Shown: one piece after another, positions 17,042 to 26,379 of the stretch
How the letters are laid out: each line of letters starts with the position of its first letter
How positions within the stretch are numbered: the first letter of the stretch is position 1
NCBI GenBank assembly: GCA_016787705.1
Contig: JAEUTP010000004.1
Span: 1-64,000, forward strand
DNA: 64,000 bases
Direction of reading: 5' to 3'
Origin: Bacteroidia bacterium
Lineage (GTDB): Bacteria; Bacteroidota; Bacteroidia; B-17B0; Aurantibacillaceae
Made by a program: the position numbers and the translations under genes
Notes under the pieces: model-generated
Database searches by the model: none
What the model was told of the DNA's origin: nothing
The model's input: only the letters and a program-made list of their open reading frames with translations

Positions 17042-17834
17042 ACATGGCAAAGAGAGGGTAATATCGCCAATACTTATTGAGCATTTGGGGGTATTGCCTT
17101 TTACAACAGATTATTTAGATACAGATTTATTAGGAACTTTTACCGGCGAGATTGAAAGAAAATTATCACCCATTGAAGCGGCTCGTAAAAAATGTTTATT
17201 AGCCTGTCAGCTAAACTGCTGTGATCTTGCGGTAGCAAGTGAGGGTTCTTTTCTGCCGCATCCCCAAATAGGTTTTATTACAATCGATCATGAGATTCTT
17301 TACTTGTACGATAAAAAAAACGAACTTGAAATTCACGTATCCGAAATAAACACAAAAACTAATTTTTCATCAGATAAAATTAATAGTTTGGGTGAACTAA
17401 AAGAATTTGCACGCAAAGTAAATTTTCCGTCTCACCATCTTATTCTAAAAACAGAAGAGCGAAAAATAGTGAAAGGAATTAAAGATTGGCAGACATTGGA
17501 AAAACAATTTTCTTTGTTGTGCGGTTTTAGCAATGAAGTAATCGTGGAAACTGACATGCGTGCAATGGCTAATCCAACGCGCATGCAGGTAATTGCATTA
17601 ACTGCAAAAAAATTGGTTGATGTGGCAAACTCCCTTTGTCCATCATGTAAGTGGCCCGGTTTTTCTGTAATTGAACATAATCAGGGGCTTCCATGTTCCA
17701 ATTGTAATTTACCTACCAGATCTACACTCTCTCATTTATACAAGTGCAATAAATGCATGGCAACTAAAATTAAAATGTACCCAAATAGTAAAACGGTAGA
17801 GGATCCTACCTTTTGCGACTACTGTAATCCCTGA
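17001..17834 (+). CDS. DUF6671-family protein with zinc ribbons
   Basis: 277 residues. The N-terminal part (RRLVIATKHGKERVISPIL, later CLLACQLNCCDLAVASEGSF) matches DUF6671 proteins, whose activity is unknown. The C-terminus carries four CxxC pairs (CPSCKW, CSNC, CNKC, CDYC), consistent with two zinc ribbons. The start lies inside the preceding gene (41-bp overlap, different frame), which is unusual but supported by the LVIATKHGK start typical of the family. Co-translation with the repeated-domain gene is likely. Confidence 0.75.
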   Translation: MNLFRNRRLVIATKHGKERVISPILIEHLGVLPFTTDYLDTDLLGTFTGEIERKLSPIEAARKKCLLACQLNCCDLAVASEGSFLPHPQIGFITIDHEILYLYDKKNELEIHVSEINTKTNFSSDKINSLGELKEFARKVNFPSHHLILKTEERKIVKGIKDWQTLEKQFSLLCGFSNEVIVETDMRAMANPTRMQVIALTAKKLVDVANSLCPSCKWPGFSVIEHNQGLPCSNCNLPTRSTLSHLYKCNKCMATKIKMYPNSKTVEDPTFCDYCNP

Positions 17835-17837
17835 AAT

Positions 17838-17957
17838 ATGAAACTTACTTTAATAAAAAATACACGAGTCGTTAATGAATGCAACTTTTCTATACAGCTA
17901 AATGGTTACCTTTTCAATGAAATAGCCTTCCTGTCATCGTTGCAAAAATATTTTTAA
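17838..17957 (+). CDS. Possible 39-residue small protein
   Basis: The reading frame starts with ATG 3 bp after the DUF6671 stop and encodes MKLTLIKNTRVVNECNFSIQ followed by 19 further residues ending in LQKYF. Codon use is like its neighbours. The position suggests translational coupling, but the short length and lack of a known relative leave it uncertain. Confidence 0.3.
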   Translation: MKLTLIKNTRVVNECNFSIQLNGYLFNEIAFLSSLQKYF

Positions 17958-18037
17958 ACGGTACTGTTGTATATGGTAATAACATCACCCCAAATTAAAA
18001 TAGTTTACGCTTAAAATTTCAAAAAACAGCACCACAT

Positions 18038-18997
18038 ATGAATTTTGATCTGCTAGTAACAAATATCACAAATCCCGCTTTTTTATTCTTTGTATTAGGT
18101 GTTCTTGCCTTTCGGTTAAAAAGTGATCTCGAGATTCCTCCCAATTCTTCAAAATTTATTTCCCTGTACCTGCTTTTTTCAATTGGTTTTAAAGGTGGCC
18201 AGGAGCTATCTCACGAAACTATAACCGGCGAAGTACTTTTATCCATCTTGTTTGGGATTCTCGTTAGCTTGCTTATACCAGTTTATACATTTTTTATTCT
18301 TAAGCGCAGATTAAATGTTCACGACGCTGCAGCTATTGCAGCAGCTTATGGTTCTGTATCTGCGGTAACATTTGTAACAGCAGTTGCTTATCTCGACTAT
18401 CAACAGATGCAATTACATGGTCATATGGTAGCTATTATGGCGCTAATGGAGTCGCCGGCAATAATTGCAGGTTTAATTTTACTTTCGCTTTACTCAGGTT
18501 CTAAAAAATCTGGTATAGCAACCGCATCCGTATTAAAACATTCATTTACAAATGGTAGTGTATTACTAATTCTAGGAAGTCTTGCTATTGGCTTTCTCGC
18601 AAATGCTAAACAGGCCGAAGGTATTAAACCATTTACAAATGATATTTTCAAAGGTTTCCTCGCAATATTTCTGCTTGACATGGGAGTTACAAGTGGCCGT
18701 AAATTATCATCGTTTGTAACTTATGGAATATTTCCCTTTCTGTTTGCAGTGTTTATTCCACTTATAAATGGAATAGTTTTTACTTTTTTATCCTCATTTA
18801 TTACTTCCGAAATTTCCAGTCGTTTTATATTTGGGGTATTAGCTGCAAGTGCTTCTTACATTGCTGTACCGGCTGCAATGAAAATGGCTGTTCCTAAAGC
18901 TGATCCGGGTTTATATGTTCCAATGGCTTTAGCGGTAACCTTTCCGGTAAATATAACAATTGGTTTACCGTTATACCTGGCAGTAGCCGGCTATTAA
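18038..18997 (+). CDS. SbtA-type sodium-dependent bicarbonate transporter
   Basis: A 319-residue inner membrane protein with about ten predicted helices, fitting the DUF897/SbtA family. Features are LYLLFSIGFKGGQEL near residue 45, AAIAAAYGSVSAVTFVTAVA near residue 100, the inverted second half (KGFLAIFLLDMGVTSGRKL), and ASASYIAVPAAMKMAVPKAD near the end. SbtA proteins import bicarbonate with Na+. The usual partner SbtB (PII-like) is not adjacent. Bicarbonate supply for anaplerosis or carboxylation is inferred, as no carbon-fixation gene is seen. Confidence 0.85.
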   Translation: MNFDLLVTNITNPAFLFFVLGVLAFRLKSDLEIPPNSSKFISLYLLFSIGFKGGQELSHETITGEVLLSILFGILVSLLIPVYTFFILKRRLNVHDAAAIAAAYGSVSAVTFVTAVAYLDYQQMQLHGHMVAIMALMESPAIIAGLILLSLYSGSKKSGIATASVLKHSFTNGSVLLILGSLAIGFLANAKQAEGIKPFTNDIFKGFLAIFLLDMGVTSGRKLSSFVTYGIFPFLFAVFIPLINGIVFTFLSSFITSEISSRFIFGVLAASASYIAVPAAMKMAVPKADPGLYVPMALAVTFPVNITIGLPLYLAVAGY

Positions 18998-19120
18998 TCA
19001 TAAGTATTTAGGTATGCATTAATTTCAAAACAAATATCACCTGTTCTATTAAAAGATGTTTGCACAAAATAATTGAAAATTAGAGGGTTTATCTATAAAT
19101 TAATGTAAGAGCATCATAAA

Positions 19121-19128
19121 TAAATTTG
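19121..19128 (+). promoter_or_regulatory. Promoter -7 box for the lipoprotein gene at 19142
   Basis: TAAATTTG, matching TAnnTTTG, 13 bp before the ATG. Confidence 0.45.
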
Positions 19129-19141
19129 TATTTTTAATCAT

Positions 19142-19747
19142 ATGAGCAATTCTACAAAAAGTTTTGCAATTAATTGTTGTTTTATTGTAATAACATTAAT
19201 GACTTTTTCTTGTGATAACTCTAAAACCAAACAAGAAACAGGTAAAATGCCGGGTGTTACAGAAGTAAGTGTTCCTACTACAAAATCTGATGTACCGGTT
19301 GATAGCTCGTTGATGTTTACCAATATAGAACAGGTTGAATATTGTCTGCCTTTACCTCTAAATGAGTACACCGAAGATTTTTATAAAAGCGATGTGAAAG
19401 CAAAGCACGTATTTAAACATAATACAAAAAAAGATAATGAAATCAAGTTGCAAGGGATGTTCAGAGATGATCCTTCGGTATCCATAGAAGACTACTTTAT
19501 GAAGAGGTTTGAAAGTTCGGAAGAGCAGGGTGAGATAGTAGAGAAAAAAGAAATACTAAAAGCTAAAAATTGTTTTTACGCTCAGGGTTATATGTCTAAC
19601 TTAATTGATAAGTACAGGTTTATTGAAGTGGTTTGGTTACGAAAAGATGAAGTTATTGTTTATTCTGCCTCTTTTGATGTTGCAGATACGACATTATGGA
19701 ACGAGCGATTGAAACACTTAACCAACTCAACTTCAAATTGTAATTAG
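19142..19747 (+). CDS. Lipoprotein of unknown function
   Basis: A 201-residue secreted protein. The signal peptide (residues 1-23) ends in the lipobox-like LMTFSCD, with Cys at residue 24, so it is probably lipid-anchored. The remainder is soluble and charged (FKHNTKKDNEIKLQGMFRDD, then RFIEVVWLRKDEVIVYSAS). No family is recognised. Its stop codon overlaps the stop of the converging gene by 4 bp. Confidence 0.72.
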   Translation: MSNSTKSFAINCCFIVITLMTFSCDNSKTKQETGKMPGVTEVSVPTTKSDVPVDSSLMFTNIEQVEYCLPLPLNEYTEDFYKSDVKAKHVFKHNTKKDNEIKLQGMFRDDPSVSIEDYFMKRFESSEEQGEIVEKKEILKAKNCFYAQGYMSNLIDKYRFIEVVWLRKDEVIVYSASFDVADTTLWNERLKHLTNSTSNCN

Positions 19748-21486
19748 TTTATTATTATTTTTTTTGTAATGTTTTTTGTGCCTGATTGAAAATTAATGAA
19801 GTAATTTCCTGAGATCAATTTTTTTATATTTAAACTTAATTCTTCTGAATTTTCCGTTATAATATTTTCAAGAATTTTTTTTCCAAAAAGATCTGTAAAT
19901 ATAATTTTATCTCCTTTCATAAATTGTTGTCCATTTAATTTTAAAGACACCTTTTCTTTAGCAGGGTTAGGATAAACTGTAAGATCGGTTTCAATTTTAT
20001 TTTCTTTTATCCCTACCGTGCTTACACTTTGTGTTATAGTAATAATTTGATTTACATTTATGTTAGTTATAGTTTCAATTGTTCCTGGCATCCATTCAAC
20101 TTTTATCGAATCAACCTGTATTGCGTTACCTAAACCAAAATGTGCACGAATATCATTCTGACTGCAATAAGCATTTTGTGCCGAGATCTCGCGCATTTGC
20201 CAAACAGGATTACCATTTATGATCGCTTTAATACGGATCTTTGTACCAATTGCAGCTTTATTTGCCTGCACACCAATCAGTTTTATGGTGATCCATTTAT
20301 TGCTGTTTCCATTATTGTGATACAAAAGATCTGTACGATCTACAGATGCGTAACGTGTAGTTGCAACCGCGAGATCTTCAAAACCATCGTTATCATAATC
20401 GCCAAAGGCACAGCCATAAGCCCAGGTAGAATCTTTTCCAATAATATCTGTACTATTTCTTGTAAAAGTGCCGTTACCATTATTAGTGTAAAAATAATTA
20501 AGCTGTTTAAGAGTTGTACCAAAAGCGTTGGTAACAAATAGATCAATATCACCATCATTATCTATATCCGACCATGATGAACTAAATGAATGACCATTGG
20601 TTTTCGAAACTGTATCAGAAATGATTTTTGTAAAGTTAAAATTACCGTCATTTCTGAATAAACAATTACTGCCACCATCATTGGTTAAAAAAACATCCAG
20701 GTCGCCATCATTATCATAATCGGCCCAACTACTACTCATGGTGCTACCGCCATTATGCAAAAGTGTACCTACTGTTAATTTTGTAAAAACACCATTCCCA
20801 TCATTCCTGTAAAGATCTTCATTTTGATTGCTTTCATTTGTGATAAAAAGATCGAGATCACTATCATTGTCAATATCTGTCCAGTTAACGCATCTTGATT
20901 CATTTGCATCATTCACCAATGTGCCTGTTATTATTTTTGTGAATGTATTATTGCCATTGTTGTGATATAAAAAGTTCTTTTTAACACCTCCGCTATTTGT
21001 TACATACAAATCAACAAAACCATCATTGTCATAATCTCCCCATGCCGCTGTTTCAGAGTAGCCGAAATCATTTACTGTTGAGCCCGACGATATTTGTGTG
21101 AATGTGCCTGTGCCGTTATTTGTATATAGCATATTGTTTTGATTGTACCAATTCGCTATAAAACAATCCATATCGCCATCGTTATCCATATCGGCCCATG
21201 TAGCACCATCAGAAGACTTTTTGTCTTTTACAATCGTGTCTACTGTTAAAGTTGTAAATCCGCCAACACCATCATTTAAATAAAGCATATTGTTTTGTCC
21301 TGCACTTGGTCCGTTAGTTATCTGGCAATCGGTAAAGCCATCGTTATTAACATCTATCCAATTAACGCTGCGAGCATCGCCTGGAGAATTTACCAATGGC
21401 CCTGTTGTTATTTTTGTAAAAAATTGCGCTTTAAAATTTATAGTTAATATAACAATGCTTAAAAAAGTGAGTAATGATCTTTTCAT
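19744..21486 (-). CDS. T9SS-exported FG-GAP/ASPIC-UnbV repeat protein
   Basis: 580 residues with signal peptide. From residue 25 to about 390 there are VCBS/FG-GAP propeller repeats with Ca-binding loops of the form DxDNDGDxD (for example WADMDNDGDMDCFIANW, WGDYDNDGFVDLYVTN). An ASPIC/UnbV-like domain follows (AIGTKIRIKAIINGNPVWQM, RAHFGLGNAIQVDSIKVEW). Residues 505-580 are a type A T9SS sorting domain (VYPNPAKEKVSLKLNG to NITKKIIIN). It is thus a predicted surface or secreted cargo of the T9SS whose components lie at 39.5-47.5 kb. Ligand unknown. Confidence 0.9.
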   Translation of the reverse strand: MKRSLLTFLSIVILTINFKAQFFTKITTGPLVNSPGDARSVNWIDVNNDGFTDCQITNGPSAGQNNMLYLNDGVGGFTTLTVDTIVKDKKSSDGATWADMDNDGDMDCFIANWYNQNNMLYTNNGTGTFTQISSGSTVNDFGYSETAAWGDYDNDGFVDLYVTNSGGVKKNFLYHNNGNNTFTKIITGTLVNDANESRCVNWTDIDNDSDLDLFITNESNQNEDLYRNDGNGVFTKLTVGTLLHNGGSTMSSSWADYDNDGDLDVFLTNDGGSNCLFRNDGNFNFTKIISDTVSKTNGHSFSSSWSDIDNDGDIDLFVTNAFGTTLKQLNYFYTNNGNGTFTRNSTDIIGKDSTWAYGCAFGDYDNDGFEDLAVATTRYASVDRTDLLYHNNGNSNKWITIKLIGVQANKAAIGTKIRIKAIINGNPVWQMREISAQNAYCSQNDIRAHFGLGNAIQVDSIKVEWMPGTIETITNINVNQIITITQSVSTVGIKENKIETDLTVYPNPAKEKVSLKLNGQQFMKGDKIIFTDLFGKKILENIITENSEELSLNIKKLISGNYFINFQSGTKNITKKIIIN

Positions 21487-21671
21487 AACTTTGGTTTTTT
21501 GAATGATAGATCAAAATTAAAACTAATAATAACGTGTTTTTCACTTAATATAGGTACTGCGGCTTATTACATTTAGAAACGGTTTACATGTTTTAAGCTT
21601 TAGTTTATATGCTTTTTGATGTTGTTGGTATATTTTTTTTGAATATCTGTAATTATTTGTGATTTTTAAAT

Positions 21672-22760
21672 ATGGTTAAACAAAAACGGCTGCTGCTTCA
21701 TATTATTTTTTGGCTTGTTTATTTTGGCATTATCATTTTTAACGAATTATATCTTTCGTCCTCATTTTTAAATGACCCTTCTGTAAAATGGATCAACAAA
21801 GCTATTTTAAGCCAGCTTTTACTTTTGATCATTAAGATCAGCGCTGTTTATTATGTTATTTACTCTTTAATTCCGCGTTGGCTAAAAAGCAGTAATAAAG
21901 CACGGCTTGCTGTTGAGCTCGTGCTTATGTTTTGCCTATTTGTGGCCGCTTACAGGGCCATGATGCATTTTGTAATTTGGCCATATATTTATGAAGAACC
22001 GGGCAAGATACAGGCTTTATCTATGGTAGCGCGTTATTTGTATTCGTTGTTGGACGTTTTGCAGGTGGTAGGCATTGCAGCGGCTATAAAGTTGTTTCGC
22101 TTACGACTTTCGGCCATGAAAAATGAGAAGATGCTGCAACAAGAAAAATTTACGGCAGAATTGTTACATCTAAAAGCGCAAATGAACCCTCATTTTCTTT
22201 TTAATTCACTTAACAGTATTTTTTCTTTATCAAGAATGCAATCTGAAAAAACACCGGATATGGTTTTAAAGCTCTCTAATATTTTGCGTTATATGTTGTA
22301 TGAGTCTGAAAAAAAGATGACAACATTAGAGGATGAATTAAAGATCATTAACGATTATATTGACCTGCAGTTAATGCGCTATGGTGAAAAAGTAAAAGTG
22401 ATAAAAGAAATGGGTATTGAAAATACCGGCGCTCAGATTACCCCATTATTAATATTGCCCTTAATAGAAAACTCATTTAAACATGGTATAAATGGGTCGC
22501 AAGAAATATCGGTTATACATTTTAGTTTGAAATTAAGGAAGAATATTTTAGTAGTACAAACAAAAAATAGCCTTTCAAATGAATCTGTTATAACAGATAA
22601 AAAAGAAGGAATTGGTTTAATGAATATAAAAAGGCAACTGGAATTATTATACCGTGATTATACATTAAATTATTTTGAAAAGGAAAATTATTTTATTGTA
22701 GATTTAGAAATAAAATTAAATAGTTATGCAGGATCTGAATTGCTTGATAGTAGAGGATGA
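21672..22760 (+). CDS. Sensor histidine kinase, LytS family
   Basis: 362-residue inner membrane kinase. Four predicted helices (about residues 8-140) precede the His_kinase domain, with the phosphoacceptor in LKAQMNPHFLFNSLNSIF (His174), then DELKIINDYIDLQLMRYG and the ATPase N-box and G-box (LPLIENSFKHG, GIGLMNIKRQLELLY). No periplasmic sensor domain is visible. The gene overlaps the response regulator by 35 bp, so the two are co-translated and form a pair. Confidence 0.93.
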   Translation: MVKQKRLLLHIIFWLVYFGIIIFNELYLSSSFLNDPSVKWINKAILSQLLLLIIKISAVYYVIYSLIPRWLKSSNKARLAVELVLMFCLFVAAYRAMMHFVIWPYIYEEPGKIQALSMVARYLYSLLDVLQVVGIAAAIKLFRLRLSAMKNEKMLQQEKFTAELLHLKAQMNPHFLFNSLNSIFSLSRMQSEKTPDMVLKLSNILRYMLYESEKKMTTLEDELKIINDYIDLQLMRYGEKVKVIKEMGIENTGAQITPLLILPLIENSFKHGINGSQEISVIHFSLKLRKNILVVQTKNSLSNESVITDKKEGIGLMNIKRQLELLYRDYTLNYFEKENYFIVDLEIKLNSYAGSELLDSRG

Positions 22761-23430
22761 GCCATTGGCAGCGAAGATCATTGAGGATTATGTTTCGCAA
22801 TTGCCCGGTCTCAAACTAAAAAGTATTTGTGGTGATGTTATTTCAGCCGGTGAAAAATTACGAACCGAGAAGATCGATATTATTTTTTTGGATATTAATC
22901 TTCCAAAAATTAATGGGTTAGAGTTTGCAAAATCAATCAATAATAAATACAGTATTATTATTACAACAGCTTACCATCAATATGCATTGGAAGGTTTTAA
23001 TTTAAATGTTACCGATTACTTATTAAAGCCAATTGAGTTTAGCCGTTTTGTACAAGCTATAAATAAAGTATATACACAAAATTCTTCAAGAGAAAACATA
23101 GGAAATAAAGAAATCGATGAAAGAAAGTTCTATTTTTTTGTTGCAGATAAAAAAAGGCACAAGATCTTTTTTGATGAGATACTTTATGTAGAAAGTCTGA
23201 AAGATTATGTAAAGGTACAAACTGGTGAAAGAAGTGTGGTTACAAAATTTCAGATAGGGGAAATGGAAGAGCTTTTAAAAGGTCAGAATTTTTTCAGGAT
23301 CCACAAATCATTTATTGTTAACTTAAATCATTTAACCGCTTTTAACGCAAACGAAATAGAGATAGGAAAAATTAATCTTCCGATCGGACGAACCTATGCC
23401 GAATTATTTAAAAGACAAATGGAAAAATAA
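22726..23430 (+). CDS. LytTR-family response regulator
   Basis: 234 residues. The receiver domain (residues 1-120) has the acidic pocket VEDEP, the phosphoacceptor Asp56 in FLDINLPKINGLEF, TTAYHQYALEGF and DYLLKPI. The C-terminal LytTR DNA-binding domain starts near residue 135 (RHKIFFDEILYVESLKDYVK, then HKSFIVNLNHLTAFNANEIE). It forms the output partner of the LytS-type kinase upstream. Target genes are unknown. Confidence 0.95.
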   Translation: MQDLNCLIVEDEPLAAKIIEDYVSQLPGLKLKSICGDVISAGEKLRTEKIDIIFLDINLPKINGLEFAKSINNKYSIIITTAYHQYALEGFNLNVTDYLLKPIEFSRFVQAINKVYTQNSSRENIGNKEIDERKFYFFVADKKRHKIFFDEILYVESLKDYVKVQTGERSVVTKFQIGEMEELLKGQNFFRIHKSFIVNLNHLTAFNANEIEIGKINLPIGRTYAELFKRQMEK

Positions 23431-23919
23431 TTAAGCTGTTATTGTCCAGGCTTCTTTAGTACTTATTGCGTGATTTCCGCTCGCTTTTAAATTAAAAAAT
23501 AATTGCATACGATAAGTAGCCAGCCATTTAATGGGGCAGTTAATAATTGCAATGCCCAATATCATTTTTTCTTTTGAAGGCAATTCAACTTCTTTAGTGT
23601 AAAGATCTTCTTCGCTAAACATACCAAAATATCTTTTTACTTCTTCAAATTGTTTGTCTAAACGTTCGCTAAAATCAGCAATGGTTAAGGTTTCTCGATA
23701 GGCTTTTAGTTTTGCAAATTCTTCTTTTGTAAGGTCATTTAACATAAACCAGCGAAGCATGGTTGTTCCTATAGTTGAAAGATATTGCATCAGTTCTAAA
23801 GTACTCCTTACTTTTTCTGATTGCCTGTATGAAAGATCTTTTTCTTCAATAAGTGGTATGATCTGTTTTAGGAGAATATATTCTCTTTCGATGTTTTGTA
23901 ATAAATGTTGTTTATACAT
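23431..23919 (-). CDS. DinB-like domain protein
   Basis: 162-residue soluble all-helical protein of DinB/YfiT type: LLKQIIPLIEEKDLSYRQSE, then YLSTIGTTMLRWFML, GMFSEEDLYTKEV and a final WLATYRMQLFFNLKASG. The family often binds a divalent metal through His; the usual His triad is not obvious here, so activity is uncertain. It lies directly after the methyltransferase gene on the same strand (3-bp gap) and its stop touches the converging response regulator gene. Confidence 0.6.
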   Translation of the reverse strand: MYKQHLLQNIEREYILLKQIIPLIEEKDLSYRQSEKVRSTLELMQYLSTIGTTMLRWFMLNDLTKEEFAKLKAYRETLTIADFSERLDKQFEEVKRYFGMFSEEDLYTKEVELPSKEKMILGIAIINCPIKWLATYRMQLFFNLKASGNHAISTKEAWTITA

Positions 23920-23922
23920 AAA

Positions 23923-24786
23923 TTATTTTTTTAAACTCCCCCAAACCCCTAAAGGTAGCTTAACACCACTTTTAGCGTTCAGGTATAATTCACCAATATT
24001 TAATTCTGATTTATTTTTTTGAGCAAATGGTTTTAATAAATTTTCCGGTACTAAAGCAGAAAAACCTAAAGAGTAAGCGTTTAAAATTAATAGATGTTCT
24101 TTAGGATCGAGTATTTGTAATACGGCTGTTATCATTTCTGAGATATTATCTTCTAACTTCCATTTTTCACCGTTAGGGCCGTGACCAAAAGCCGGTGGAT
24201 CCAAAATAATTCCCTGGTAAAAATTACCACGTCTTACTTCTTTGTTTACAAATTTTAAAGCATCATCTACCAGCCAGCGAATGTTATCCAGATTAGAGTT
24301 TTTCATATTTTCATTGGCCCAGGTAACCACCTGTTTAATACTATCCACATGCGTTACATCTGCACCTGCGGCTTTTGCAGCAATAGAAGCGCCTCCGGTA
24401 TAAGCAAACAGATTCAAGAATTTTGCTTTTGGTTTATCTTTTAAAAATGAATAGATCTTATCCCAGTTAACAGCCTGCTCGGGAAAAATACCAACATGTT
24501 TAAAAGAAGTTAACCCTAAACGAAAAACAAGGTTTTGCGGTGCGTAATTAATGGTCCACTGGTCGGGCATTTGTTTTAATTTTTTCCAATCGCCGCTGCT
24601 AGATGAACGGGGAACAAATTTTACATGTGCCTGTTTTTCCCAATCTTGGCTAGAATAGATCTTTGGCCAAACGGCCTGTGGTTCGGGCCTTATGGTAATG
24701 TATTTACCAAAACGTTCCAGCTTTTCAAAATCGCCACAATCTATTAATTCGTAATCGGCAAAATGGGTAGGTGTAAGTAATTGCAT
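23923..24786 (-). CDS. Class I SAM-dependent methyltransferase, RlmI-like
   Basis: 287 residues resembling the C-terminal catalytic part of RlmI-type 23S rRNA (cytosine-5) methyltransferases. SAM-binding motif I is FLNLFAYTGGASIAAKAAGA near residue 140. ADVTHVDSIKQVVTWANENM follows, and the catalytic loop is ILDPPAFGHGPNGEKWKL. The N-terminal PUA domain is missing. RNA as substrate is inferred from the subgroup. Confidence 0.85.
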   Translation of the reverse strand: MQLLTPTHFADYELIDCGDFEKLERFGKYITIRPEPQAVWPKIYSSQDWEKQAHVKFVPRSSSSGDWKKLKQMPDQWTINYAPQNLVFRLGLTSFKHVGIFPEQAVNWDKIYSFLKDKPKAKFLNLFAYTGGASIAAKAAGADVTHVDSIKQVVTWANENMKNSNLDNIRWLVDDALKFVNKEVRRGNFYQGIILDPPAFGHGPNGEKWKLEDNISEMITAVLQILDPKEHLLILNAYSLGFSALVPENLLKPFAQKNKSELNIGELYLNAKSGVKLPLGVWGSLKK

Positions 24787-24805
24787 GCTGTATTTATAAT
24801 GAATG

Positions 24806-24813
24806 CAAATTTA
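24806..24813 (-). promoter_or_regulatory. Promoter -7 box for the methyltransferase gene
   Basis: The minus strand reads TAAATTTG, 19 bp upstream of the ATG at 24786. Confidence 0.45.
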
Positions 24814-24901
24814 CACAAATTAAAACAAGCAAGTTAACAACTTGGCCGTTTTAGCCTTTAAAATACTTTTAAATTAAGATATATTCGGTAAAATTATTAT
24901 T

Positions 24902-26329
24902 ATGCAAACAAATAAATCGGCTTTGGTAACCTTGATCTCCGTTTTCTTTTTTTGGGGATTCGTAGCAGCGAGTAATGACATTTTGATACCGGTTTTTAAA
25001 GAAAAATTAAATCTTGAACAATGGCAAAGCCAGCTTATTTCGGTTGCTTTTTATCTTGCTTATACAGTTGGCTCTATCATTTATATTGGTATTTCTAAAA
25101 TTTATGGTAGCGATATTTTAAATAAGATCGGTTATAAAAATGGTATTGCTTTAGGTTTATGCATCTCTGCTATTGGAACATTATTGTTTTATCCTGCCGC
25201 GCAATTGGTATCTTTTAATTTAATGATTACAGGTTTATTTATTGTTGCACTTGGTTTTTCTTTGCAACAAACCGCGGCAAATCCTTTGGCTATTGTTATG
25301 GGTGATCCATCTAAAGGTTCTCAACGCCTAAGCCTGGCAGGCGGTGTAAATAATATTGGTACAACCATCGGCCCATTGGTTGTTAGCTATGCTATTTTTG
25401 GAGCAGTTAGCAGCGGCAATAAGCTGGATGATATTGGCGCAGTTAAATTTCCTTATTTAATATTAGGCGCTGCTTTCTTGATCGTGGCACTCATTTTTAA
25501 ATTCTCGTCTCTTCCAAACAAGATACATGATGAAAAGCAGGAAGTGATCAATGATCCAACCGCTAAAAAAAGCTCATTGCATTATCCGCAATTGGTGCTA
25601 GGCATGATAGCCATTTTTATTTACGTTGGTGTAGAGGTGGCAACGGCTTCTAACTTGCCTGAATATATGAAGCAATACATAAATATCGAAACCAGCCAGG
25701 CCGCTCCGTATGTTTCTTTATTTTGGGCCAGTTTAATGATAGGCCGGTGGACAAGCTCTGCCGGTGCTTTTGATGTTAAGCCAACAACCAAACAAGCGCT
25801 GCGCTTTTTAATGCCTTATCTGGCATTTGGTGTATTTTTATTGGTAAACGCTATGGCAAAAAGTGATTTGAGTGTTTTTTATCCATATGCGTTTGTAATT
25901 CTTGTGATGATTGGTGCGGATATTTTAAGTAAAGGAAATCCTGCCCGTCAGTTGGTTATTTTTTCAATATGTGGTATTGCAGCCTTAGTTATAGGTATGC
26001 TCACAACAGGTCTTGTAAGTGTATATTTATTTATTAGTGTAGGTTTATTTTGTTCTACTTTATGGCCCTGCATTTTTACGTTGGCAATTGCAGGTTTAGG
26101 AAAATATACAAATCAGGGTTCAAGTTATCTAATTATGATGATCATGGGTGGCGGTTTAATTAGCTGGTTACAGGGCTGGTTGGCTGGAGATGATCTTTTA
26201 GGTATTAAATGGAGTTATATAGTTGGCGTTTTTTGCTTTATATACCTTGCTTTTTATGGATGGAAGTCATCTGCTTTGCTTAAAGCGCAGGGAATTGATC
26301 TGGATGCTCAAAATACACCAGCACATTAA
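24902..26329 (+). CDS. MFS sugar transporter, FucP/GluP-like
   Basis: 475-residue, 12-helix permease. The FucP/GluP features are VFFFWGFVAASNDILIPVFK near residue 15, ALGFSLQQTAANPLAIVMG near residue 115, and RLSLAGGVNNIGTTIGPLVV near residue 142. Family members import fucose, glucose, galactose or related sugars with H+. The specific sugar is not clear. The GH92 mannosidase about 2 kb downstream may supply free sugar. Confidence 0.88.
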   Translation: MQTNKSALVTLISVFFFWGFVAASNDILIPVFKEKLNLEQWQSQLISVAFYLAYTVGSIIYIGISKIYGSDILNKIGYKNGIALGLCISAIGTLLFYPAAQLVSFNLMITGLFIVALGFSLQQTAANPLAIVMGDPSKGSQRLSLAGGVNNIGTTIGPLVVSYAIFGAVSSGNKLDDIGAVKFPYLILGAAFLIVALIFKFSSLPNKIHDEKQEVINDPTAKKSSLHYPQLVLGMIAIFIYVGVEVATASNLPEYMKQYINIETSQAAPYVSLFWASLMIGRWTSSAGAFDVKPTTKQALRFLMPYLAFGVFLLVNAMAKSDLSVFYPYAFVILVMIGADILSKGNPARQLVIFSICGIAALVIGMLTTGLVSVYLFISVGLFCSTLWPCIFTLAIAGLGKYTNQGSSYLIMMIMGGGLISWLQGWLAGDDLLGIKWSYIVGVFCFIYLAFYGWKSSALLKAQGIDLDAQNTPAH

Positions 26330-26379
26330 ACGCGGGTTATTTATTTATTTTATCAGGCTTTTATTTTTAAATTTACTTT

